DNA of 64,000 nt from NCBI RefSeq assembly GCF_009870785.1, contig NZ_WTWX01000010.1, positions 84,589 through 148,588 on the forward strand, given 5' to 3'. The stretch's first letter is position 1; the number at the start of each line of letters is the position of its first letter. Source of the DNA: Paenibacillus sp. An7. GTDB lineage: Bacteria > Bacillota > Bacilli > Paenibacillales > Paenibacillaceae. The notes below the pieces were generated by a model. That model saw only the letters and a program-made list of their open reading frames with translations, was not told where the DNA came from and searched no databases. A program made the position numbers and the translations under genes. This document shows positions 8,625 through 17,003 of this stretch, piece by piece.

Positions 8625-9964
8625 TGTCCCGTGAGCGAATATTCGATCGTCATCGTCACCCAGCGAAGACATTTTCACTTGGTCTTCAGCATGTTTTGGC
8701 TATGTATGCAGGGGCTGTTATTGTTCCGCTGATCGTGGGCAGTGCGCTTAAATTATCTTCCTCTGAACTAACGTACCTCATTGCAATTGACCTGCTGGCC
8801 TGTGGGCTTGCTACGTTACTGCAGGTCTGGGGTGGTAAATATTTTGGTATCGGACTACCGGTTATGCTTGGCTGTGCATTTCAGGCTGTAGCTCCCATGA
8901 TTCTGATTGGACAGAACTTTGGCATGTCCTATATTTATGGAGCGATTATCGCATCGGGATTATTCGTTATGATTTTTGGTGGATTCTTCAGTAAGCTGAT
9001 TCGGTTCTTTCCGCCTGTTGTAACCGGATCGGTAGTGACGATTATTGGTCTTACCTTGATTCCAACCGCTTTGAACGATCTTGGGGGAGGTCAAAATGAG
9101 GCCGATTTCGGAAGCATTCTGAATTTATGTATCGGTTTTGGAGTTCTTATTTTCATCATTCTCATGAATCGTTTCACAAAAGGTTTCTTGCAATCTATTT
9201 CGATTCTGCTCGGTCTTGTTGTAGGTACGATCGTGGCCGGCTTCTTCGGCAAGGTAGACTTGACGCCAATGCTAGAAGCAAGCTGGTTCCGTGCACCAGA
9301 GCCGTTTCACTTTGGCACACCCAAATTTAATATTTCTGCCGTTCTGACGATGATCCTAGTTGCAATTGTCAGTATCGCAGAATCCACAGGGGTGTTTATG
9401 GCTCTCGGTAAGATTTTGGACAAAGACTTGAACTCGAAAGATCTAGCCCGCGGATATCGCGCAGAAGGTCTTGCGATTGTTATTGGTGGTATTTTTAATT
9501 CATTCCCTTATACAACGTATTCTCAGAACGTAGGACTTCTGCAAATGAGCCGCGTAAAAACACGTGACGTCATTGCAGTGGCGGGCGGACTGCTCATTAT
9601 CATTGGCTTTGTACCGAAGATTGCAGCTACCGCACAGATGATTCCTCATTCGGTACTCGGCGGTGCTACGGTAGCCCTATTTGGTATGGTGGTATCCTCT
9701 GGTATTCGTATGCTTGCTGAACAGGTGGACTTTAATCGGTATGAGAATCTGCTGATTATCGCTTGTTCTGTGGGAATGGGACTTGGTGTTACGGTCGTTC
9801 CTGATTTATTTGCACAGCTGCCAGAAGAGGCAGGAATTCTACTAAACAATGGAATTGTAGTGGGCAGTTTTACGGCAATTTTCATGAATCTCATCTTCAA
9901 CGGGCTGGGTCCGGCGAAAGTAACCCCTGGAACGAAGTCTACTACTAATGAAGAAGTAGCTTAA
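8624..9964 (+). CDS. pbuX: Xanthine permease (NCS2 family)
   Basis: This integral membrane protein with about 12-14 helices imports xanthine by H+ symport for salvage by Xpt. It belongs to the nucleobase-ascorbate transporter (NCS2) family. It opens GLQHVLAMYAGAVIVPLIVG and carries the family signature region around NSFPYTTYSQNVGLLQMSRV. Length (446 residues) fits the family. Its ATG overlaps the stop of xpt, implying translational coupling, and both genes share the riboswitch leader. A strong terminator follows. Confidence 0.95.
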   Translation: MSRERIFDRHRHPAKTFSLGLQHVLAMYAGAVIVPLIVGSALKLSSSELTYLIAIDLLACGLATLLQVWGGKYFGIGLPVMLGCAFQAVAPMILIGQNFGMSYIYGAIIASGLFVMIFGGFFSKLIRFFPPVVTGSVVTIIGLTLIPTALNDLGGGQNEADFGSILNLCIGFGVLIFIILMNRFTKGFLQSISILLGLVVGTIVAGFFGKVDLTPMLEASWFRAPEPFHFGTPKFNISAVLTMILVAIVSIAESTGVFMALGKILDKDLNSKDLARGYRAEGLAIVIGGIFNSFPYTTYSQNVGLLQMSRVKTRDVIAVAGGLLIIIGFVPKIAATAQMIPHSVLGGATVALFGMVVSSGIRMLAEQVDFNRYENLLIIACSVGMGLGVTVVPDLFAQLPEEAGILLNNGIVVGSFTAIFMNLIFNGLGPAKVTPGTKSTTNEEVA

Positions 9965-9980
9965 TGAATATGTATATAGC

Positions 9981-10025
9981 AAAAGCCGGTTACATGATCT
10001 CTTGAGATCATGTAACCGGCTTTTT
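9981..10025 (+). terminator. Terminator of xpt-pbuX operon
   Basis: AAAAGCCGGTTACATGATCT pairs perfectly with its complement across a short loop and ends in TTTTT. Confidence 0.93.
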
Positions 10026-10117
10026 AAATACATTAAACATTTTATTTGATAAAAGGTGTTTAATGATTTTCTGAGATTATTGAATTAATTGAAATGATTG
10101 AGATGATACATTCTCTA

Positions 10118-10456
10118 TTAAAGTTTACGCATTTGTTTATCAGCTAAATCCCCGACAATAGGAAGTTTTAGCCACTTTCCTTGTAGTGTCGTCACTAACA
10201 TTACAATCCATATAACAAAGCCGAGAAGGGATAACAGAGCTGCGAGCAGCGGACCAAATAAGGGAACAAGCCCGCTTAGAATGTGTCCTACTACGATAAA
10301 GCTAAATGCAAACAAAGATTGCAGAGCATGGAACATTACAAATCGGCTTCGTTTCTCCAGTGCAAGCATCACAATTGCTCCTATAAAGGTGAACAGGTAG
10401 CATATTGCAGCAGCAATATTCTCATCAAGACCTGTAGATGATTTGAATGGAGACAT
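10118..10456 (-). CDS. DUF4870-like small membrane protein
   Basis: This 112-residue protein has about three transmembrane helices and the pattern ENIAAAICYLFTFIGAIVMLALE...RFVMFHALQSLFAF. That arrangement is typical of the DUF4870 family, whose function is unknown. The C-terminus is a short basic tail. GGGAGG seven bases before ATG supports the start. It is monocistronic on the minus strand, and nothing in the context indicates a role. Confidence 0.75.
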   Translation of the reverse strand: MSPFKSSTGLDENIAAAICYLFTFIGAIVMLALEKRSRFVMFHALQSLFAFSFIVVGHILSGLVPLFGPLLAALLSLLGFVIWIVMLVTTLQGKWLKLPIVGDLADKQMRKL

Positions 10457-10573
10457 TGTTCTTCCTCCCTTTTGTACAAGATGCTATAAGTTAGCATATG
10501 ACGGGATAGGAGAGATTTGAACAGAATGCTGGAAAATTAATTGCTGAACTGAAACAAAAAAGAGTGAAATGAA

Positions 10574-10620
10574 TAGGGGTAACCCGTAAACCGTGAGGCG
10601 GCTTAAGCGGGATACCCCTA
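10574..10620. repeat. Long imperfect hairpin in intergenic region
   Basis: TAGGGGTA pairs with TACCCCTA. Inside it, CCCG pairs with CGGG and CCG with CGG. On the minus strand a CTCTTTTTT tract follows about 12 bases later, so it may end the 94-residue gene at 10672. It is not a textbook terminator because of that gap. Confidence 0.5.
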
Positions 10621-10671
10621 ATTTCTATAATTTCTATAAAAGTAAGCTGACCCTCACCTAACAAAAATTAA

Positions 10672-10956
10672 TTAGGAAGGATCCCCGCCTTGTTGCTGAC
10701 GTCTCGGACTCGTAATTTTCTCTTGTTTATCCGTGTCATTTTCTTTCGGAACCAGTCTAGGATCGGTGGTACCGTCATGATGATTATCGAATGCAAACTC
10801 GGTTAGTTCCCATTCTGTAGCACCCAAAACGGGATCCGAAGGGAATTGTTGACCTCTGTGGAGATGTTCAGTAAGTCCTCGTTCATTCGTATAAACTCCG
10901 TCAACCTCAACTGTTTCTTTGGATATCGGGAGCATCTCCTTGTCTTTTCCGCTCAT
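10672..10956 (-). CDS. Small hydrophilic protein, YjzC-like
   Basis: This protein of 94 residues is charged and soluble. The segment VDGVYTNERG...RGQQFPSDPVLGATEWEL resembles the short YjzC-type family of Bacillales (GVY..., G-x-x-FP, T-x-W). The rest, including a Gln/Asp/Lys-rich tail, is not recognisable. The frame extends to 11016, but AAGGAGG ten bases before ATG 10956 sets the start. The function is unknown and the family link is tentative. Confidence 0.55.
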   Translation of the reverse strand: MSGKDKEMLPISKETVEVDGVYTNERGLTEHLHRGQQFPSDPVLGATEWELTEFAFDNHHDGTTDPRLVPKENDTDKQEKITSPRRQQQGGDPS

Positions 10957-11016
10957 TAATGGAATGCCTCCTTGAAAGAAATAGTAAATCATTATTTCAT
11001 TATTTTCGTGAAGCAC

Positions 11017-11370
11017 CAGGCTTCTGGCTTAAGTTAACCTGAATTAGACATAATTATTCCAAGTCGAGAGACAATAACCATAAAAGAAAGCCTTCTGAGG
11101 CTAAAATTCGAACTTTGGTAGATAAAATGTAAATTAATTACTTTTTATAAAGTTGTAAAGCTGTACGACTGCTTTGAATATGATACAATGGGAGTGTGAT
11201 TCAATAAGAATCATATCGGGTAATCATAGTGTCAGGTACCTGTCTTCTCAGGAGTCCCGGCCTAAAGCTGAATATTGCCGCGCACACTTCTTCATGGTAT
11301 CAATTTAGATCTTTCTTTTTGCATTCTCTAAACGGAGCATTCACTTTCAACGTTTTGGGAGGGAGTTATC
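11017..11370 (+). promoter_or_regulatory. Extended -10 promoter and structured leader of the 62-residue gene
   Basis: TGATACAAT (11181-11189) is an extended -10. The RNA that would follow holds several inverted repeats: GATTC/GAATC (11198-11212), the palindrome CAGGTACCTG (11233-11242) and CGGC/GCCG (11258-11280). GTGTG (11194-11198) can pair with CACAC (11283-11287) to close a domain of about 95 nt. The remaining bases up to the gene are AT-rich and without feature. No known riboswitch consensus fits. Confidence 0.4.
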
Positions 11371-11559
11371 ATGGCAACAAAAGGTCATAATGAGGTCAAA
11401 GAAAGTTTACGGGAAATGACTCGTATATTCAGGCCGAAGGATCCTAAAAAATTCGTGAAGGAGTATGTGAAAAAATACCGGATAACAGGAGGGTATGAAG
11501 AGGAACTGACGCTTGTAGTTGAGCGTGAATTAACTAGACTGAACTCCTCAGTCTCCTGA
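11371..11559 (+). CDS. Hypothetical basic protein, 62 residues
   Basis: I do not recognise this small protein. It is lysine- and arginine-rich and mostly helical (EVKESLREMTRIFRPKDPKKF, then a helix ending VVERELTRL), with no cysteine or membrane segment. GGGAGGGAG five bases before ATG is a strong ribosome binding site. A long structured leader precedes it and a terminator follows about 60 bases later, so it is a single-gene unit. Confidence 0.6.
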   Translation: MATKGHNEVKESLREMTRIFRPKDPKKFVKEYVKKYRITGGYEEELTLVVERELTRLNSSVS

Positions 11560-11620
11560 TTCGTTTTTTTGTAAGGCATTCCCGTTGTATTTGCTGATTA
11601 TATTGCTTTGTTGTTTATAG

Positions 11621-11665
11621 AACCGCCACCCTGATGAAATTGAAACAGAGAGGCGGTTTTTTTTG
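11621..11665 (+). terminator. Terminator upstream of the methionine aminopeptidase gene
   Basis: AACCGCC (11621-11627) pairs with GGCGGTT (11652-11658) and runs into TTTTTTTT. It separates the 62-residue gene from the next one. Confidence 0.8.
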
Positions 11666-11722
11666 CGTCTTCCTCAGCATATATATGGTAAAGGTTCCAT
11701 GATTATAGAGGAGGACGGCCAT

Positions 11723-12472
11723 ATGTCGGTAAAACTTAAAACAAAAGAAGAGATCGGTTACATGCGTGAGGCCGGACGAATCTTAAAAGCATGCCATCGT
11801 GAAATTGAGAGAAAACTCGCGCCAGATACGACAACCAAAGAGATTGATGAATTTGTAGAAACCTTTCTCGCTCGAAATGGAGCAGTTCCCGAGCAAAAAG
11901 GCTATAAAGGGTACCCGTATGCAACCTGTGCGTCAGTTAATGATATCGTGTGTCATGGATTCCCGAGTAAAAAGCCGCTTAAATCAGGTGATGTTGTCAC
12001 CATTGATATGGTTGTTAACAAGGATGGATGGCTCGCAGACTCTGCATGGACCTATGCGATCGGAAAAATCGATTCAAAAACCCAGCGTTTTCTTCGTCGA
12101 ACCGAGAAAGCAATGTTACTGGGTATCGAAGAAGCCGTACCAGGTAAAACGATAGGGGACATAGGATACGCTATTGAAAAAAATGTAAAGCTATGGCGTT
12201 ACGGCATTGTTAAACCGCTCGTAGGACATGGAATTGGCAGATTAATGCATGAGCAGCCTGATGTTTTTCCTTATGGAAAAAAGGGAACTGGAATGAAGCT
12301 GGTTGAGGGTATGGTGATTACAGTTGAACCTGTTTTGACCATGGGAAGAACAGGCGCTGTTTATTGGGAAGAAGATGGCTGGACGGTCCGATCAGCAGAT
12401 GGAAGTATCGGTGCTCAGTATGAGCACACGGTAGCGATTACTAAGGATGGTCCGTTGCTGCTAACGAGCTAG
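11723..12472 (+). CDS. map: Methionine aminopeptidase, type I
   Basis: This cytosolic metalloenzyme removes the initiator methionine from nascent proteins. Family metal-binding residues can be placed: Asp in TIDMVV, Asp in LADSAW, His in GHGIGRLMHEQP, Glu in ITVEPVL and Glu in QYEHTV. CHGFP supplies the substrate-binding His. Length (249 residues) equals that of B. subtilis MapB (YflG). Its position outside a ribosomal-protein operon also fits a second, MapB-type paralogue. GAGGAGG eight bases upstream selects ATG 11723 over an in-frame upstream start at 11663. It is flanked by terminators and so is monocistronic. Confidence 0.93.
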   Translation: MSVKLKTKEEIGYMREAGRILKACHREIERKLAPDTTTKEIDEFVETFLARNGAVPEQKGYKGYPYATCASVNDIVCHGFPSKKPLKSGDVVTIDMVVNKDGWLADSAWTYAIGKIDSKTQRFLRRTEKAMLLGIEEAVPGKTIGDIGYAIEKNVKLWRYGIVKPLVGHGIGRLMHEQPDVFPYGKKGTGMKLVEGMVITVEPVLTMGRTGAVYWEEDGWTVRSADGSIGAQYEHTVAITKDGPLLLTS

Positions 12473-12503
12473 ACAATCAAGCTGCAGGGAAGTGGTTAGG
12501 AAT

Positions 12504-12535
12504 CCCGCTCTATCACAAAGCGGGTTTTCTTTTTT
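12504..12535 (+). terminator. Terminator of map
   Basis: CCCGCT and AGCGGG flank a nine-base loop and are followed by TTTTCTTTTTT. Confidence 0.9.
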
Positions 12536-12826
12536 GTGGTAAATGATGGATAAAAATAGAATAAAGCTCTGAGATAAATGTGCATCACAGCATAGAATAG
12601 GGATTAGACTCTATAAAATGTTACTAGGTTTCATATCTAATTGTTTGCACTAATATACATAAATTAGCCCTATGGAAAAACAACTCGAATCCTCCCGTTT
12701 TATCCGTATATTGGAAGAAAACAATAAACAAACTCCAGCTTATATTAGACTGAAATCGTTAACAAGTCGGGCAGTGGCGCGGTTTTTTTCGACTTAGTGA
12801 ACAATTTGTGAACATGTGTCTAAAGA
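12536..12826. other. Intergenic stretch with no supported gene
   Basis: Between the map terminator and the cta promoter I see AT-rich sequence. One 41-codon frame (12672-12797) is present but lacks a ribosome binding site. Confidence 0.5.
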
Positions 12827-12855
12827 TTGACAAAAAGTTGACATCAACTTATATT
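12827..12855 (+). promoter_or_regulatory. Sigma-A promoter of the cta operon
   Basis: TTGACA (12827-12832), a 17-base spacer and TATATT (12850-12855) lie about 115 bases upstream of ctaC. Confidence 0.7.
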
Positions 12856-12970
12856 TAATAAGTGATTGTATTAATTGACAGGATTACAACAAAGGTACTA
12901 GAACAGTAAGAATAATCGCTTTCTGGAACCAGATGGTAATCAGCGAAAACGGGAAAAGTGGGGTAGATAG

Positions 12971-14056
12971 GTGATGAAAAGGTGGCAGTACGGAAAACGG
13001 ATCCTCCTTTTACTGACAGCATTCTCTTTATTATTGTTGTCCGCTTGTGGTCGAGAGGATTTATCTGTAATGAACCCGCAAGGTCCTGTAGCACAAGGTC
13101 AGCTTGATTTGATGAAACTTGCTATAACGATCATGGTCGTCGTATTGCTTGTGGTATTTGCCATCTCAGCTTACGTATTGGTCAAGTTCAGACGCAAAAA
13201 AGGACAGACTGAAGTACCGGAACAAGTGGAAGGCAATTTCAAGCTTGAGGTGATCTGGACTGTGATTCCGCTCATTCTTGTTATTGTACTCGCTGTTCCT
13301 ACGGTTGGACAGCTCTCCGCACTTGGTAAAGATTACACCAAAGACAAAAATGCCCTTCAGGTTAGAGTAACGGCTCACCAGTACTGGTGGGAATTTAGTT
13401 ATCCTGATTTGGGTGTGACGACCGCACAAGATCTTATCATTCCAACGAACAAGACGATTTCTTTTGTCCTTGACAGTCAAGACGTAATTCATTCCTTCTG
13501 GGTCCCATCCCTTTCCGGTAAGATTGATACCAACTTTGCAGGGGATGACGATACAAAAGGGACAACAAACAAGTTCCATTTTTCCGCACCGAATGAAGGC
13601 GTTTACCGGGGTAAGTGCGCAGAGTTATGCGGACCATCTCATGCTTTCATGGAGTTCAAAGTTAAATCAGTAAGCCCGGAAGAATTCGAGAACTGGGTTG
13701 CTTCTATGAAAGCACCGGCCGTTCTTCCTGAAGATGAGCAGCTTGCAGAGAAATTCAGATCTGCCTGCCTGACGTGTCATGCCGTGGGAGATCAAGGGAC
13801 TCCAGTCGGCCCAAATCTCACAGGAATCGGCAGTAGAGAAGCAGTAGCTAGCATGCTTCTGAACGAACGTGAAGGGCAAGCGGGGGCATCTGTTGAAGAT
13901 AACATGAAACAGTGGCTTCATGATCCGCAAGAAGTGAAACCAGGCAACAAAATGCCGAATCCTAGTGATCTTGGACTCACGACAGAAGAAATTGATGCCA
14001 TTGCTGAATACTTGGCGAGTTATAAGCTTGAATACGAAACGAACAGTGCGGATTGA
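12971..14056 (+). CDS. ctaC: Cytochrome caa3 oxidase subunit II with fused cytochrome c
   Basis: CtaC is the membrane-anchored subunit that carries the CuA centre and delivers electrons to subunit I of the terminal oxidase. A lipoprotein signal (LLLLSAC) and two N-terminal helices are followed by the cupredoxin domain with QYWWEFSYP and the CuA ligand loop CAELCGPSHAFM. The C-terminal cytochrome c domain has the haem motif CLTCH (about residue 265) and a Met in NKMPNP as likely axial ligand. This fused layout defines caa3-type oxidases. The start could be GTG 12971 or the adjacent ATG 12974. It heads ctaCDEF. Confidence 0.95.
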   Translation: MMKRWQYGKRILLLLTAFSLLLLSACGREDLSVMNPQGPVAQGQLDLMKLAITIMVVVLLVVFAISAYVLVKFRRKKGQTEVPEQVEGNFKLEVIWTVIPLILVIVLAVPTVGQLSALGKDYTKDKNALQVRVTAHQYWWEFSYPDLGVTTAQDLIIPTNKTISFVLDSQDVIHSFWVPSLSGKIDTNFAGDDDTKGTTNKFHFSAPNEGVYRGKCAELCGPSHAFMEFKVKSVSPEEFENWVASMKAPAVLPEDEQLAEKFRSACLTCHAVGDQGTPVGPNLTGIGSREAVASMLLNEREGQAGASVEDNMKQWLHDPQEVKPGNKMPNPSDLGLTTEEIDAIAEYLASYKLEYETNSAD

Positions 14057-14073
14057 GAAGGAGGTACACAACG

Positions 14074-15963
14074 TTGGCTCACGCTCATACGGTTAAACGG
14101 TATACCGGACTGATGGATTGGATTACGACGGTTGACCATAAGAAAATCGCAATACTTTATTTGATGGCAGGAGCTCTGTTTTTTGGTATCGGCGGTATTG
14201 AAGCGATCTTGATTCGTATCCAGCTGATGGAACCATACAATCAAATCGTTAGTACACAGATATTTAATGAACTGATTACGATGCATGGTACAACGATGAT
14301 CTTCCTAGGTGTTATGCCGATTATCTTTGCTTTTATGAATGCAATCCTCCCTCTTCAAATCGGAGCCCGGGACGTAGCATTTCCATTCCTTAATGCACTG
14401 GGTTTCTGGACGTTTCTCTTCGGAGGAATCCTGCTGAACCTGAGCTGGCTCATGGGCGGAGCTCCGGATGCGGGATGGACTTCATATGTGCCGCTGGCAA
14501 GTACCGCATACAGTGATACACATGGGGTTGACTTTTACACCATTGGACTGCAGATTGCGGGTCTCGGTACGCTGATTGGGGGGATTAACTTCCTTGCCAC
14601 AATTATTACGATGCGTGCTCCAGGCATGTCCTTTATGCGCATGCCGATGTTTGCTTGGACGACATTTATTACATCCGCTATGATTCTATTTGCTTTTCCG
14701 GCGATTACGGTTGGGCTTGTCCTGTTAACTTTTGACCGGATTCTGGGTGCAAACTTCTTTAGTATAGAAGGCGGGGGTAACCCTGTATTATGGCAGCATA
14801 TCTTCTGGATCTTCGGGCATCCCGAAGTATATATCTTGATCTTGCCGGCCTTCGGTATTATTTCAGAAGTTATCCCTACATTTTCAAGAAAAAGATTGTT
14901 TGGTTACAGCTCGATGGTCTTTGCAACGATCTTGATTGCATTTTTAGGATTCATGGTATGGGCGCATCACATGTTTACGACCGGCCTCGGTACGATTGCG
15001 AATGCACTTTTCTCTATTTCTACCATGCTGATTGCCGTACCAACCGGGATCAAAATATTCAACTGGCTCTTTACGATGTGGGGAGGACAGATTCGCTTTA
15101 CAACAGCGAACTTGTATGCGATCGGTTTCTTACCTACCTTTGTAATGGGCGGAGTGACGGGTGTTATGCTCGCATCTGCACCTGCGGACTTCCAGTTCCA
15201 TGATACATACTTCGTTGTAGCACACTTTCACTATGTTATTGTGGGTGGTCTTGTACTGGGTATATTTGCAGGACTCACGTATTGGTGGCCAAAAATGTTT
15301 GGACGTCTTCTTAATGAGACGCTTGGCAAAATTACATTCTGGTTCTTTATTATTGGATTCCATCTCACCTTCTTCGTTCAGCATTTCCTCGGTCTTTTGG
15401 GAATGCAGCGCCGGGTTGCAACCTATGCGCCGGATCAAGGTTTGGATGAACTGAACTATATTAGTACCATCGGAGCATTTTTGATGACGATCGGCGTTAT
15501 TTTGTTCTTAATTAATGTGGTTATTACTTTCAGAAAACCAGCCGATGCACCGAACGATCCTTGGGAAGATGGACGTACACTGGAATGGTCCATTCCATCA
15601 CCGCCACCTGAACACAACTTTACACAGATTCCACTAGTGCGTGGTCTTGATGCTTGGTGGAAAGAAAAAATGGCAGGCAACACGGAAATGACACCTGCAG
15701 AGCCGCTTGGTCCGATTCATATGCCTTCTGCCACACCGCTTCCGTTCCTGATGTCTGTAGGGATTTTCATCGCAGGTCTGGGTTTCATGTTCTCAAACGA
15801 CGAGTTTGGCAACGGATTTATGAACTTCTTGTTCAATAATTATATCGTGGTTATCATTGGTCTTCTCATTACATTTGGATCTATGGCCGCACGTTCCTTG
15901 TTCGATGATCATGGATGGCATATTGATCCCGAGGAACTGGAAGATAAGGGGGCTAAGATATGA
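14074..15963 (+). CDS. ctaD: Cytochrome caa3 oxidase subunit I
   Basis: CtaD is the catalytic, proton-pumping subunit with low-spin haem, the high-spin haem and CuB. It has about 14 transmembrane helices. MHGTTMIFLG supplies a haem ligand, GHPEVYILILPAFG carries the CuB His and cross-linked Tyr, WAHHMFTTG holds the other CuB histidines, and HDTYFVVAHFHYV holds the high- and low-spin haem ligands. The start is a TTG at 14074 preceded by AAGGAGG nine bases away, giving MAHAHTVKRYTG. An upstream in-frame TTG at 14053 has no such site. The stop overlaps ctaE by four bases. Confidence 0.96.
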   Translation: MAHAHTVKRYTGLMDWITTVDHKKIAILYLMAGALFFGIGGIEAILIRIQLMEPYNQIVSTQIFNELITMHGTTMIFLGVMPIIFAFMNAILPLQIGARDVAFPFLNALGFWTFLFGGILLNLSWLMGGAPDAGWTSYVPLASTAYSDTHGVDFYTIGLQIAGLGTLIGGINFLATIITMRAPGMSFMRMPMFAWTTFITSAMILFAFPAITVGLVLLTFDRILGANFFSIEGGGNPVLWQHIFWIFGHPEVYILILPAFGIISEVIPTFSRKRLFGYSSMVFATILIAFLGFMVWAHHMFTTGLGTIANALFSISTMLIAVPTGIKIFNWLFTMWGGQIRFTTANLYAIGFLPTFVMGGVTGVMLASAPADFQFHDTYFVVAHFHYVIVGGLVLGIFAGLTYWWPKMFGRLLNETLGKITFWFFIIGFHLTFFVQHFLGLLGMQRRVATYAPDQGLDELNYISTIGAFLMTIGVILFLINVVITFRKPADAPNDPWEDGRTLEWSIPSPPPEHNFTQIPLVRGLDAWWKEKMAGNTEMTPAEPLGPIHMPSATPLPFLMSVGIFIAGLGFMFSNDEFGNGFMNFLFNNYIVVIIGLLITFGSMAARSLFDDHGWHIDPEELEDKGAKI

Positions 15964-16586
15964 CATCGCCACATACAGAAGCTGTAAATGGTCAGCTGCC
16001 TCACGAACCTGAAAAAGCGACACTGGAAGGACGCAACAAGGTCCTTGGTTTCTGGCTCTTCCTTGGAGGAGAGGCGGTACTGTTCGGTACTTTGTTTGCT
16101 ACATTCCTTGCGCTTCGTAATCAGACCGTAGAGGGTCCTACAGCAAATGAACTATTCCATCTGCCCCTTGTGGGAGCTGCTACTTTTATTCTGTTAGTAA
16201 GTAGTTTAACGAGTGTTTTCGCGATTCAAGCCATGCACAAACATAATGTTAAAAAGCTGATTTTCTGGCTGATCGTTACGGTTATCCTTGGTCTAGGCTT
16301 TCTTAGTTTAGAGATCTATGAATTCTATGAATATGTTGTTCACAAGAACTTTGGTATGACAACAAGTGCTTTTAGTTCCGCCTTCTATACGCTTGTTGGA
16401 TTCCACGGTGCTCACGTCGCATTTGGTATTGCTTGGATAGGCATACTAATAGGGCAACTGTACAAAAAAGGGTTGACGGTCGTCACCGCGCCAAAGATCT
16501 ATGTGTCTGCAATCTATTGGCACTTTATCGATGTGGTATGGGTATTCATCTTTACGGTCGTTTATCTACTGGGAAAGGTGGTTTAA
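15960..16586 (+). CDS. ctaE: Cytochrome caa3 oxidase subunit III
   Basis: CtaE is the five-helix subunit that stabilises the oxidase core and its proton uptake. Typical elements are LGFWLFLGGEAVLFGTLFATFLALR near the N-terminus and GFHGAHVAFGIAW plus YWHFIDVVWVFIF near the C-terminus. At 208 residues it fits the short Gram-positive form. Its ATG overlaps the ctaD stop (ATGA), indicating translational coupling. Confidence 0.95.
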   Translation: MTSPHTEAVNGQLPHEPEKATLEGRNKVLGFWLFLGGEAVLFGTLFATFLALRNQTVEGPTANELFHLPLVGAATFILLVSSLTSVFAIQAMHKHNVKKLIFWLIVTVILGLGFLSLEIYEFYEYVVHKNFGMTTSAFSSAFYTLVGFHGAHVAFGIAWIGILIGQLYKKGLTVVTAPKIYVSAIYWHFIDVVWVFIFTVVYLLGKVV

Positions 16587-16589
16587 TCC

Positions 16590-16910
16590 ATGGCAAGTCA
16601 TGAACAGGCTGGCAATAACAGTGTCAAGCATCGTCATCGCCCGGAAGGGCCAGAAAAACATGTGGTTGCCTTTATTTTCTCCATAGGTTTAACTTTGATC
16701 GCTTTTGGAGCAGTGGCTGCAGGCGGAGTGAATACTGCCTTTACGGTTATTCTCTTGCTCACCATGGCCGTTCTGCAAGTGATTATCCAAATGGCTTACT
16801 GGATGCACATGAAGGATAAAGGACATCTTATTCCACTCATTTTTATGGCATTCGGATTTTTCGTGGCCTTTACGGCCATTATTACCGCTTTATTTTGGGT
16901 ATGGTGGTAA
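16590..16910 (+). CDS. ctaF: Cytochrome caa3 oxidase subunit IV
   Basis: CtaF is a small three-helix accessory subunit of the caa3 oxidase. The protein (106 residues) has a hydrophilic His-rich N-terminus. Three membrane segments follow, with AYWMHMKDKGHLIPLIFMAFG, characteristic of prokaryotic COX4-type subunits, before the last. It begins three bases after ctaE with GGTGG eight bases before ATG. A terminator follows, so ctaCDEF ends here, although ctaG may be read through. Confidence 0.92.
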   Translation: MASHEQAGNNSVKHRHRPEGPEKHVVAFIFSIGLTLIAFGAVAAGGVNTAFTVILLLTMAVLQVIIQMAYWMHMKDKGHLIPLIFMAFGFFVAFTAIITALFWVWW

Positions 16911-16920
16911 CGACAGTAGA

Positions 16921-16953
16921 AGGCGGCGAATCTTTTTCGCTGCCTTTTCTTCT
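16921..16953 (+). terminator. Terminator after ctaF
   Basis: AGGCGGCGAA and TTCGCTGCCT form a stem with one G-T pair, followed by a TTTTCTTCTTTT tract. Confidence 0.8.
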
Positions 16954-17003
16954 TTTCATAAAGCCATTTATTTACTGTCATGAAGTAAGGCAGGAGGGGA
17001 ATT

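Noticed and set aside
11536..11570. AGACTGA/TCAGTCT stem at the end of the 62-residue gene with a distant T-run
   Set aside because: The T-tract begins nine bases after the stem, too far for a normal terminator. The stem at 11621 is better.
12672..12797. 41-codon frame with an ATG before the cta promoter
   Set aside because: No Shine-Dalgarno sequence precedes it and a promoter follows directly; probably chance.
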